From assembly GCF_000247695.1 (NCBI RefSeq), contig NW_004624782.1:14321800-14385799 (forward strand): DNA of 64,000 nucleotides. Direction: 5' to 3'. Within the stretch, counting starts at the first letter, position 1. The number at the start of each line of letters is the position of its first letter. Positions 10,816 through 23,200 of this stretch are shown piece by piece. The position numbers and the translations under genes are program-made. The notes under the pieces were generated by a model that was given only the letters and a program-made list of their open reading frames with translations, was not told the origin of the DNA and ran no database searches. The stretch is from Heterocephalus glaber (Eukaryota; Chordata; Mammalia; Rodentia; Bathyergidae).

Positions 10816-11286
10816 CATAACAATTTTTAACTCAAGGTCTGTTTTTGTCTGATATAAGTATAGCTACACCTGCTTTCCTTGGGTTACCAATTGCATGGGA
10901 TATCTTCTTTCAACCACTTACTTTTAGTACATGTGTATCCTTACGGCTAATCTGGTCTTTGTAGGCAGTATGTAATTGGATACTGTTTTTTAATTCCTTT
11001 AGTCACTGTGTCGTTTGATTGGAGAATTTAATATTTACATTCAGAGTAATTACTAATAGATAAGGAGTTACTATTGTTATTTGTTTACTTGTCTTCTGGC
11101 TGTTTTGTAAATTGTTTTTCTTTCTCCCTCTGTTGTTTTATTTGTGATTTGGTTATTTTCTTTACTGCTATGTTTTGATTCTTCTCTTTATTGTTTGTGT
11201 ATCTGCTGTAGCTTTTGCTTTGCCATTACCACGTAGTTTGCATACAATATCTTATAATAGTAACACCTTAACTTCAGTTGTACTTT

Positions 11287-11357
11287 TTTCTTTGTGGTGT
11301 TGGGGCTGACGCATGCTAGGGTAGTGCTTTACCATTGAGCTACATCCCCAGCCTATG
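11287..11357 (-). repeat. Degraded ID-like SINE
   Basis: gtggtgttggggctgacgca through gagctacatccccagcc. Confidence 0.65.
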
Positions 11358-12582
11358 ACTCTAGACTTTAAACTTCTGTCCTGATTTATATTTTTGGTAT
11401 CACAATTTACTTATTTTATATTACATATTTCTTAAAAACAAATTGAAGTTACGGTATTTTTCACTGTTTTGACTTCTAACCTTCATACTAGAGATAACAT
11501 GTGATTTACAGAGAGCCATAACAGTATGGGTTTTATGGATTTTACTATTACTAGTGAATTTTATGCTTTCATATATTTTCATGATAGTAATTAGCATCTT
11601 TTTATTTCAAATAACTCCCTTAAGCATTTCTTGTGAAGCAGGGGTAGTGGTCAAGATTTTGTTGGTCTGAGAAAGATTTTATTTCTCTTTCATTACTGAA
11701 GGACAGCTTTGCTAGGTGTAGTGTCCTTGGCTGGCAAGGTTCCCCTCTCAGCACTTTGAATACTTCAGTCCATTCTCTCTGGGCCTGCGGAGTTTCTGCT
11801 GAGAAATCAGCTGATTGTCTGGTGAACCATCTCTTATTTGTGACTTGCATGTACCTAAGACCAACACCATCCAGGTGATGCCAAACTCTGTCACCAAGCT
11901 TCCTTCTGCCTTGGCTGTAGGGGACCAGTCCCTATGAACCGGATCTTGAGGGACAAATCCCTAGGCTGCTGCCAATCTGGAACATGGTGCTCTCTGCAAT
12001 CTTCTCAAAGCAAAGTCTTTCACTTTTGCAGTTTTGAGGGTGGAGCTGGATCTTGTCATGTCCTCAAGTCTTCTATTCTCCTCAGCTCTGTCTTTGCAGT
12101 TCACAACTTTACTCACAACATTTTAAATTATTCTACTGGGCTCTTTGCCTTTGATTCTCAACATAGATGTGGATAAAAGGACCCAACAGTAGCCATGCCA
12201 CCACCTCAATAGTACCCTGCCTTGAAATTTCTTCTGCAAGATTAATTAGCCAACCACCCTAATCACAGTGTCAGGCAGTCTCTGGAATGAGCAAAATGCA
12301 GACAAGGCATACCGCACACGGACCAGAGTCCAACAGTCAGTGCAATCCCTCTTCCCAGCGGAAACCTCCCGAGCCTGGTCTTTACTGGCAGCATTTCTAT
12401 AGGATTCTGGTCTTCTGAATTCTGACCAGAATCTCCCATCACATATAGCTTGGAGCATTCCAGGGCTGCTTCTTCAGCCAGCTTCTCCAAATTGTTCCAA
12501 AGTCTTCCCACAAGCCAGTTCCAAAGGCTTTTGAACCACATGGTCAGGTCACAGCAATGACCCCATTTCTCTGGTACCAAAA

Positions 12583-13008
12583 TCTGCCTTAGTTGCTTTT
12601 CTCATTGCCGAGACAAAATACCTGACATCCAAAGTTAAAAGAGGAAAGCTTTATTTCAGCTCACAGTTTGCAGAGGTTTCAACCCGTAATTGGCTGGCTC
12701 CAGGGCAGGATGGCACGGCAGAAGGGCATTGCAGAGGAGAAACAGTCCATGGCAAAGCAGAGCAGGCAGAAGGCAGCAAGCAGCAAGCAATTAACAAGCA
12801 GCAAGCCTGTTTCTGTCCCTTATATCTTATGCAGAATAACTGTTCTTAGGGCCAGTAGCACTCACACCCAGGGTAGGGAACTGTGCCAAGCCAATCAGTG
12901 GACTAATTACACACCGTTGATCACAACTCCAGTTCTAGCCTCCCCTGAAAAGCCCCACCTATGACTGCATGAGGTCTTAGGGGACACTGAGATGCAAGCC
13001 ATAACATC
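12583..13008 (-). repeat. LTR-like interspersed repeat, copy 1
   Basis: Begins ttagttgcttttctcattgc and ends gccataaca. It shares gcagaggagaaacagtccat with the copy at 33891. The - strand has AATAAA-like signals, as in MaLR LTRs. Family name uncertain. Confidence 0.6.
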
Positions 13009-13358
13009 CACTCATTCCTGGAGCAGAACAGACGCCAGCAGCTGCTCTGGTTCCAATGTGGCATTGTGCAACAGCTGCATGGGCCTTGGGCTGGGGCACA
13101 GTATGGGCTCCTTCTCTGGGGTGACACGGTTGTGGACCAGGAAGCTCCTGCAGAGGGCTCAGTGCCTGAGTCTGCAGTGATCTTTAGTGGGGCATGGTAG
13201 GTGTGGTGGTAGTGGGCTGCTGGGGTCCTCTCACTCACCTGTCCCACCCCAGTGGGGGATGGGGTGGTGGAAGTCAGGGATTCCGCCCACCCTGGATGGC
13301 TGTTTCTGCTGCTCTTTCATATATTCTGAACCCTCCTTTAGTTACTTTCACCAAAATA

Positions 13359-13938
13359 TATGAGGGATGGTCAAAATACACAGTGAATGTTTAATTTTAA
13401 AGATTTAGTAGAGTGAAAGACACATTACTATTAATTTCTCTCAAAATACTCACTGTCCTGTTAAACACACTTATCCTGTCATTTTTGCCACTTCTGCAGC
13501 AGTTCTGAAAGTCCTCTTTTGTGGTTGTCTTTATGAGGTATGGTTAAAAATGTGAAGGTGTGATAAAAAATGTGATAATTGCTGCTCCTGAATGCCATTC
13601 AACAAAATGTAGGCTCGTACGAACATTATGGTGTGTCCTCACCCTCCTTGTTCACTAGTTGCAGCACCATATGACGTCTGGTTCTTCCCTAAAGTCAAAA
13701 TGATCATGAAAGGTAAATATTTTACATCGACTCAGGACACTGAGGCAGCCAGAACAGTGCAGCTAAAGATGCTCATGAAGGATGACTTCCAGATCTGCTT
13801 CAGAAAGTGGCAAGAATGACGGACGGGATGGATGTATTCAAAGTGATGAGTACTTTGAGGGAGATAAATGGCAATGAGTCTTTTACTGTAATATATTAAG
13901 AAATAGGTATTCACCATAATTTTTGACCATACCTCATA
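13359..13938. mobile_element. Palindromic mariner-derived element, copy 1
   Basis: About 580 bp, with near-perfect 18-bp ends tatgagggatggtcaaaa and ttttgaccatacctcata. The right half reads the C terminus of a mariner transposase on the + strand (WFFPKVKMIMKGKYF, then FQICFRKWQE). The left ~177 bp (13359-13535) is an inverted, diverged copy of the right ~176 bp (13763-13938). Confidence 0.75.
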
Positions 13939-14154
13939 TTTGGTGGTTTGTTGTTTGGCTGTCTTTGCGGGGTGGGTGAACACTAAGGGCTCCTGGTCAA
14001 GCCATCTTGCTGATTTCAAGAAATCTGTGTTTTCAGTTAGCTTGCAGTACAGGTGGATTCTTGTTTACCGTTTACTCTCATTGTCCAGCTGAGCGCTGAC
14101 TTGCAGTGCATGCACAGCAAGCCTTCAGTTACTCTGCACTCTCCCCTTCCCTAG

Positions 14155-14285
14155 GGTGTCCTCAGCAGGAGAGTGACATTGCCTTCCTGATTGATGGCTC
14201 CGGTAGCATCCATGCACTTGACTTTCAGAAGATGAAGGAGTTTGTCTCAACTGTGATGGACCAATTCGAAAAGTCTAAAACCTTG
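14155..14285 (+). CDS. ITGAM: ITGAM exon 6: I-domain start with MIDAS
   Basis: Acceptor ccctag and donor gtgagg. The exon enters with two bases of a split codon and reads [23 protein letters not shown] (14193-14207) supplies three MIDAS metal ligands (Asp, Ser, Ser). Numbered 6 because the paralogue downstream has five exons before the matching 131-nt exon. Confidence 0.96.
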
Positions 14286-17200
14286 GTGAGGGCCAATGGG
14301 GAAGTTAGGGAGCAGCCCCCATGAGGGTGACAAATGCCTGGCAACCAGACCTCCACTTTCCCTCCTACTGCAAATGCAGACATTGCCACCTCAACAAGTG
14401 TTGTGCTACTTCTCCGTTCTCTGCTGTGCTTGGGTGCAGCCTCAATCTCCTCTTAGCCCCGGTAAAGCAGGCAGTGCTGACTAACTGGCAAGGCCGGCAT
14501 GGGGGATGAAACCCACGTCTTCTATTGCTGAGTTCCAATACTGAGAAGAAGTGGGAGATGTGGGGAAGGAATCTGGAAATTGGAGTGTTCTGAGATTTAC
14601 GGAGGGCTCACTGGGAAGAGGGCACCTTCCCCAGGCTAATGCCGGGTGCCTTGTTCCCAGTTCTCTTTGATGCAGTACTCAGATCAGTTCCGGACTCATT
14701 TCACCTTCAGTGATTTCAAGAAAAACCCTAACCCAAGATCTCTGGTAAACCCAGTAAGACAGCTGTATGGGCTGACACACACTGCCACAGGCATCCGCAA
14801 AGTAATGTAAGTCCTTTCTTCTTTGCTCAGGATGGAAGGAGGCGGAGATATTTTTAGCTAGGGTTTGAAGGATGAGGGGAGTTGCTCAGACAGGGCTGGG
14901 ATAGAGCATATTTCCAGGGGAGGGAACAGCTTGAGCAACGGGTTAAAGGCGGAACTGTGTGTTGTGCAAACATGAAAAAACAAGTTGGAAGTAAAGGGGG
15001 GCACAAGGGAAGGGGCTAGGAAGTAGGTTGAGTCTAGGTCACCGAAGGCAGCTCTATGGCAGCGTGGATTGATGGATGGCTCTAATCCGGGGGGAGATGT
15101 CACATCTTGTTTCCAAAATGTCACAGTGTGTTTATAAGGCGAGGGTGGGCTGTGTATTGTGGGAGGCACTGTGGTATATTCTAGGAGAGAGTCAATGAAT
15201 GCCTGCTTAAGTCCATTTCTTGTTTTAAAATTTCTAAACTTAAAAGTCATAATATTCAGTTTAAGATACCAAACTATGCAAATGCGTATAAAGTCCATGA
15301 AAGCTTTCTTTCTCTCCACCCTTCTGTTCCCTCTGCTGCCTTTCCATTTCTCGGGGCAGTCACATCTCAGGACTAAGTCGCAGCGGAGACAGACCCCAGC
15401 CATGCCTGTGTCTGTGACTCTCCTGACGTCCCCTCCCTAGCTTTCACGACATCTCTGTCTACTTGCATTTGACAGAAGAGAACTGTTCCAGCGTGCCAGT
15501 GGAGCCCGGGAGAATGCTGTAAAGATCCTAGTTGTCATCACAGATGGACAGAAATATGAAGATCCTTTGACGTATGAGGAAGTCACCCCAGAGGCAGACA
15601 GACAGGGCATCCTTCGCTATGTCATTGGGGTAGGAGATGTGACTCTTGGGCCTGATGCTCCTGTGCAGAGCTTCTCCTGGGTACACCCACCCACAATTTG
15701 CAAAGAGTGGCAAAATCAAAGTGAGGTCAAGGTTCCTGCCAGCCCGGACACAGCATATCACCTAGTGGATGTCACAGTAATGCTGGACAGTGAATCATTC
15801 CGAAATTTGGGGGCTTGAAATAATGAGGAAAGCTAGGCCTAGTGGTTCAAGCCTGTAATGCCAGCATTCTGGGCAGCTGTGGCAGGAGGATCATGAGTTC
15901 GTACCCTGCCTGGGCAACTTACTACTTAGTGAGATCCTGTTTCAAAACAAATAAAAAATAAAAAGGGCTGGGCATACAGTTCAGTGTGGAGGCCCATGGT
16001 TCAATTCCCAGTACCACATAAAACAGTAAGTTTATAGGTCACCGGATAGTTTTCCTGTCTCAGCTGGAGTCACATTTGTAATCAGCAGCAGGCTTTTAGG
16101 GAGATCTGCTCGTCTTCCCCAAGGCCCCCCCCGCCCCCATTTCTACGAGTCGCCATGTATGTTTGCTGCACAGATGTCCTTGGTGGAAACAACTGGAGTG
16201 ATTTGGCTCTTCTGCTTCCTGGGTCTCATTCTCTAGTGGGCTGGCCTGGGTGTAGGCTTACGATGAAGGCAGAGGAATAAGAGAGCAAGTGGAAATGTTG
16301 CAGGTGTCTTTTCAAGCCTCTGTGTCAATTTGATAACATTCATGGACTAAACCAAGATCCAAGAGTAGGAGAGAACAGCGAGGTTCTGGGGAAAGGGCTC
16401 GGATGCAGGAAGACGTGAGGGTTAGGATCATCATATAAACAAACTACCACAGCACCTTGTGTGGCATGGAGAGAAGCAGCATCATGACACATAGCTTGGC
16501 GTGTAAGAAACACCCTCATACACATAGAAAAGGCTCCCTTTCCTCTGGGGGGAGGTCAGCTTGTACCAGGAGGCACGGCAGAGCAAATGGGTCAAAGCCA
16601 AGTTTAAGTCCCCAGGGCTCTCTGCCCCGCACACCATACAGTGCTTGTGGGCCATGTCCCAGGGCTGTCTGCTATATTCTCTCATTTGTCAAACTACATT
16701 TCAGATTATTGCCTAAGGATTTTCCCTAGGTGTTACTGTTACTCCCGGGTCGCATCTGATTTGTCCTTTACTCCTCGGTAACAGGTGGGAGATGCCTTCA
16801 GCAGTAACAAGAACCGCCAAGAACTTAACAGCATTGCATCTGCACCCCCTCATGACCATGTGTTCAGGGTGAATAACTTTGAAGCTCTGAAGACCATTCA
16901 GAATCAGCTTCAGGAAAAGATCTTTGCCATTGAGGGTGAGTGTGCATCAGAGCTTGTCGAGGAGCTCCAGACGCTGACCAGGCCCTCCTAAACCTCGGTA
17001 TTCTGAACCTCAACAGCAGCTCCCTCCCGGTCACCTGGGCTTCGCTTAGCCACTTCCTTTGAAATCAGAGAATCTAGGCCTTGTTTCTAATTTTATAAGT
17101 CTCGGCCTTAGGGTGAAAAATTGAAGTGTGGGGGAGTCCAATCCCACACAGTATTTCCCCCAAATTGTGGATGTGTTGTCAGTATGTATTTGCTTAGAGA

Positions 17201-20200
17201 AGTGCCTGGTACACAGAAAGTGGCCAATAAATTAAAAAAAAAATATATATCTATATCTAGATATATATATTCTACCAAATGATGTGTGCACACCTCAGGA
17301 AAAGGAAAACTTGTGTAGTTATTTGAACACTAAATTTGCGGAGACGTTATGAGATTCATACCAGTTACCTCTGGCCTCCACAATGGCAAGACTGGAGCCC
17401 ACGGGCTCCAGACCTTTACTGGTCCTGCTGCCTGGGTGACCTTGGCCATGGAGACTGCTGCACACGCATTTTCAATTTCTTCTTTAGGGGCTGGCGATGC
17501 AGTGGGTTTTCTGCAACATACGACATCCTGTAGGGTCCCCTATAGATAACAGTATTAAAATATTTTATACAAACTTTTTTTATGAAGTGTGTATACATTT
17601 TTTGGTGGACTCTGCGTGTGATATATATATAAATAATCTGGGGACTGAACCCAGGGCCTTTGAACTACAATTCCAGCCTTTACCCAGGGCCTTTGAACTA
17701 CGATTCTAGCCTTTTTATTTTTTTGAGAAGGGGCCTTACTAAGTCTCAGAATTGCCCAGGCTGGACTTGAGTTTGCAGTCCTCCTGCCTCAGCCTCCCAA
17801 GTAGCTGGGATAACAGGTGTGCGCCACGATGCCTGGCTTCAATAAATGTTTACTGAATGAAAGAATTTAGAAATTGGGGAATTTCATGTACAATCTGTCT
17901 TTATGTCTTCTCTTGAAAAGTTGGAAGATCAGACACCCCGAGGCCCGCACTCTCACTTGACGCAAACAAGCTGCAGAGGCCCAGCTGCCACCCCTGAAGA
18001 GGGCATGTGCTCTCCAGTCCAACACAGATCCCACTGAGCCTCCCACCGAGCCCTGCTTTCTCTGATGTTAGACATCTCCCCTCCTCCAGGTACTCAGACC
18101 GGAAGCACCAGCTCCTTTGAGCACGAGATGTCTCAGGAGGGCTTCAGTGCAGCCCTTACCTCTGTAAGTGTTGCTTCATTGCTAGGGTGGTGGGGACAGG
18201 AGGAGCGGAGAAGAGGCGAGGGAGGGGCTCTGTGATGGGCAGCCTGGCCCCTTCGTGACCCTGTTCAACCTCTTCCCAGAGTGGCCCCCTGCTGGGCTCT
18301 GTGGGCAGCTTTGGCTGGGCTGGGGGAGCCTTTCTGCATGCGTCAAAGGGAAAGGTCACCTTCATCAACACAACCAGAGTGAATTCAGACATGAGTGATG
18401 CTTACCTGGGTAAGTGGAGAGAGGCCCGGGCTCCTCCAGGAAGGGGTAAGGGCGCAGTGTAATCAGCCAGTACAGATTCTGCTGGATCTTTCTGTGGACA
18501 GCTGTAAAGACAGAAACTTCATAATTGATTTTTTTTTTTTTGGTACCCGGGATCAAATTTGGGCCCTTGCGCTTGTGAGGCAGGTGGCGGCACCACTGAG
18601 CTACATCCCCGGCTCAAAATGGAATTTTAATTAGGTGTGGTATGAATGCCTTAATCCCAGCACTTTGGAAGGCTGAGGCAGGAAGATCGAGCAGAGCCCC
18701 GCCTGGACCATTTAGCAACTTAGCGAAACCCTGTCTCAAAATGAAGAATAAAAAAGGACTGGGATGCAGTTCAGTGGGAAGGCCTTGGTTCAGTCCCCAA
18801 CACTGGGGAAGAATACGTTCACAGAGAGGAATATAGCACAGGGCTCAGTTACCACAGCCCGCCAAGCACAGGGCTGCCCCGTTGCCCTGACTCTAAGCTG
18901 GGCCTACACGACAGGACGACAGGACGGGCGTGGGCCCGGTGAGGGGAAGCGCTTGCTCTCAGGCCCCATCTTTAGGTTATGCTGCTGCGGTCATCGTGAG
19001 GAGCCAGGTGCAAAGCCTGGCTCTGGGGGCGCCTCGGTATCAGCACACTGGCCTGGTGGTGCTGTTCAGACAGAACGCTGGTGCCTGGGAGACCATGGCC
19101 AACATCTGGGGCAGCCAGGTGAGTGCAGACCTTGCCGAGGTTGCGCATGGCCCACGGGCTCGGCTTTGCATGTGGGGATGCTGTGTGCTGCACATTTTAA
19201 ACAACAGTAAATGACAACGTTTGATCTGTACTGAGCTCTCTACTATTCTACCTGTACCCAGAACTAGTATTCAACCGGTGCAGAACCAGTATAGCCACGT
19301 TAATTTTTAGAATGTTGAAATAATTCCACAGCTGGATGGCTCTGTCCTTAGTCAACCCAGTGTCCTCTGACTAGGGAATACAGGAGCAGACTGTGGTAGC
19401 TTCCATGATGGGACGCTGATGTTGGACACCTGTATGTGCCACCGCACAGGTGGATCCTGGATGCAGAGTTCTAAGTGGAAGAAGCCAGTTCCAAAAGGCT
19501 ACATGCCACAAAATTCTGTTCAGATAACATTCTGGAAAAGCAAAACTACTGGGACAGAAGACAGATGAGGGTTACCAGGGACTGGAGGGCTGGGGAAGGC
19601 TGGCTGTGATGAGCAGAGCAGACACTCTGGGGATAGATGAGACTCCTATAACACGGCTATGGTGGTGGTTAGATGACTCTGAAGGTTGTGAAAACCAAAA
19701 CTGCACTGAAAGGGCTGAATTGATGTGTAAAGTTCACCCCAATAAACCTGACCTAAAAAAGTAGGAATCCTACTGACATTAGTGGCTGTTAGTCTCCCCG
19801 CGGTGGTGTTCGGGGCAGAGGCCGTGTTGCCCTGAGTCCTGGTGTGATGTCCTCTGTACCCGTCCTTCCTAGAGCTTAGCCAGGTTGAAAACTGCCACAT
19901 ATATATTTCTGTGTCTACCACCCAGCCTGTGCAAATAGCAAGCCCTTGTTTGTTGAATCAATGGATAATTAAGCAGAGGAATCCTATGGATGAATTCTAC
20001 ATATTGACATTGACCATATTTAAAAAATTTTATACTGAGTGGTAGACCTTATTTCTCAATATCACACAAAAATTCCCCAGTGGCAATTGTTATTTTTAAT
20101 CCAACCGGTTGGTGCTTTATTAGTTAGACTGCTGACTTTGACCCCCGCCAAGATCTCCACTATATTAAAGGGATAACCTGTCTGCTCTTGTAGGTTTTTC

Positions 20201-23200
20201 TGTTACAGTGAGACCAAGTCCACTGCCACCTGACTCTATAGTATGCTCCTCTAGCTGGTAGCACACTCAAATAAGAATTTAAAATGAATCATCTAAAAAT
20301 CACATCCTCTCCAAAAAGTTTTCCTCAGCAGGCACAATGTTTTCTTCACAGAAAGGGCACCCCTATGCCCCACTTTGGGTGGGAAGGCGTATGAGATCTT
20401 GGCCCATGTCTTTCAGATCGGCTCCTACTTTGGGGCCTCCCTCTGTTCCGTGGACATGAACAATGATGGCAGCACTGACCTGGTCCTCATTGGGGCCCCC
20501 CATTACTACGAGTCCACACAAGGGGGCCAGGTGTCTGTGTGTCCTCTGCCCAAAGGGGTGAGTGCTGGTGGGACCTGGGTTGGGGGTTTGGGTGTGGGTG
20601 GAGGGTTTGCCTATTTGGGGGCCTGACATTGTTTTTGTTTAGCAGAGGGCTCGGTGGCGATGTGATACCCTTCTCCGTGGGGAGCAGGGCCATCCCTGGG
20701 GCCGCTTTGGGGCAGCCCTGACAGTGCTGGGGGACGTGAATGGGGACAAGCTGACAGACGTGGCCATCGGGGCCCCAGGAGAGCAGGAGAACCAGGGTGC
20801 GGTCTACCTGTTTCATGGGGTGTCAGTAGTCAGCATCAGCGCCTCACACAGCCAGGTAAGGGCTGGTCACTGTCCTTGTCATAGCGGTAACTTCTTTGCT
20901 GATCTGTCCCCTCCAAATTCAACATTCCTACAGCTGCCACATTCATGCTCCCAGTATTCCTTTCGGAACCTTCAAAAATGACTTCACAGAAGCCCCAGGA
21001 GATTCTAGAGTGATTCTTCTTGCCATGACGGGAGGTGGTTGGCTTTCCAGTTCTACCGAACCAGTGCCAGTTCTCTTCCATTACAGCTGCGGTCAGACAG
21101 GCTTCCTGCCTGCGGTCTCTGGCTCTTTTCTAGCCTCATTTTTCTTTCTTTTAAAAAAATTTATTGTGGTAAGAACACTAAACACGAGATCTACCCTCTC
21201 AGCAGATTTGGATGTAAGGTATCGTGTGGCTCTCAGTTGTTACGCTGTTGTACAGCATGTCTCCAGTGCCTGCTCGTCTAGAGGAACTGGGACTTTATAC
21301 CCATGGGTTAGGAATTTCATTTCCCCACCTCCAGTGCCTGGCACCCACCGTGCCATCACTGTTTGCTTCCATGATTTTTACTATTTTGGATGATGCTCAT
21401 GAGTGGAGCTGTCTGTCCTCCCGTGTCTGGCTTATTTAATTGAGAATAATGTCGTCTAGCTTCATTCCTGTTGTCACAAATGACTGAATTTCCTTCTCTT
21501 TAGAGGCTGAATTGTATTGATTGTGTCTTTGGAAAACATTTTGGCAATATTTTGTAATTTTTAGTATTCAAGTCTTTTAATTCCTTAGTTAAATTTAAGT
21601 TTTATTCTAAATACTTTATTCTTTTTTATGCTGTCATCAAAGGGGCTGCTTTTCAGATTTCACTTTCAGATATCACATTACTGATGTGTAGACAACTGAC
21701 TTTAATTTACAATTTTAATTGTGACATAATAATTGTATATATCTATAGGGTACAATGTGATATTTTAGTAGTACATGTTGGTGGTACATGATGAATACAT
21801 CCATTGTGAATAGTTGGTAGATACATAAGACACATCTTAATTCTTTTTACATCTCCTTCCTGTTCACCTTCCAACTCCCAACATTTCTTGGTCTTCTCTT
21901 GCAAAAGATCTATCTCCTTATTTCCTTTTATATATCCTTTATTTTGCTCTTTAATTTATTTATGCTTTGGGTTTCTCATACATGAGAAACCATGAAATAT
22001 TTAAGCTTGTGTGCCTGATTTATTTCACTTAATATTATGGATTCAAGGTGCATCCATTTTCCTACAAATGACACAAATTTATCCTTCTTTCTATCATAAT
22101 GGTTCTGCATTGTATATAAACGCCACATTTCATTATCCATTCATCCCTTGCTGGACATACAGGCTGCTTCTAAGATTTAGCTATTATAAATTGTGCTGCT
22201 ACTAACACGAGTATGCATGTGTTACTGCAATATGATGTCTTTAACTCTTTCATGAAGAAGGGGAATAGTTTGATCAAATGGAATTTCTAGGTTTAGCTTT
22301 TTGAGGAATCTCCATACTGATTTCCACAGTGGTTGTACTAGTTTGCCTTGCCCCCAACAATGTAGAAGGAAGAGCTCCTTTTCCACACAGCTGTGCCAGA
22401 TTTGTTATTATTATTTGATTTCTTGGTGATTGGGCTTCTTTCTGGAATAAGAGGGACTCTCAGTATTGTTTTATTTTATTTTATTTTTTTGGTACCGGGG
22501 ATGGAACTCAGGACCTTGCACTTGCGAGGCAGGTGGTGGAACCACTGAGCTAAATCCCCGGCCTTATTTTGCATTTTTTAAATGGTCAGCAATGTTGAAA
22601 ATATTTTCATGTATCAAGGACCGTTTGTATTTCTTCTACTGAGAAGTATCTCTTTCTTTTAGCTGGCCGTTTTTGATTGGGTCTTTCATTTTTGGGGGTT
22701 TAATTTTTTTCAGTTCTTTATATTTTATAGTTCTATTTATTTATAGTTCTATATATTTATGTTTATATTAATCCTCTGTCTGAAGTATAGCTGGCAAAAT
22801 ATTTTTTCCCATTCTGTAGGGTGTCTCTTCATTCTGTTGGTTGTTTCCTTTGCTGTGCAGAAGCTTTTTAATTTGACATGATCCCTTTTGTTAATTCTTG
22901 ATGTTATTTCTTGTGAAACTGGGGTTCTGTTCAGAAAGTCCTTGCCTGTCCCTATGTCTTCAAGAGTTTCATCTATTTCATCTCCCATCAGGTTAAGTAC
23001 GTCTTTTTTTTTTTTTTTTTTAGTATCAGGTATCAAACTCAGGACCTTGCGCTTGAGAGGCCAGTGCGCTGCCACTGAGCTAAATCCCTGGGCCTTTAAG
23101 TGCTTCTGTTTTAACATTTAGATCTTTGATCCATTTTCATTTTAGTTTAGTACATGGTGAGAGATATGGGTCTAGATTCAATCTTTTGCATGTGGATGCC

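Larger units (their letters stand above)
8103..11860 (-). mobile_element. Old antisense L1, riddled with SINEs
   Basis: Characteristic antisense L1 text (for example agatctttcacttccttggc). It ends near 11850 with an ORF1 C-terminal piece (LSFSNEREIKSFSDQQ). At least ten SINE copies and a 100-N gap interrupt it. It may be more than one L1 insertion. Confidence 0.75.
1..14154 (+). other. ITGAM: ITGAM intron 5 (3' part)
   Basis: No alpha-M exon was recognised here: the NMSLGLSL and HQTC-type sequences of exons 4-5 are absent. The stretch is repeats plus unassigned single-copy DNA at 1-560, about 985-1505 and 11860-12580. Intron number is inferred from the ITGAX layout. Confidence 0.7.
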
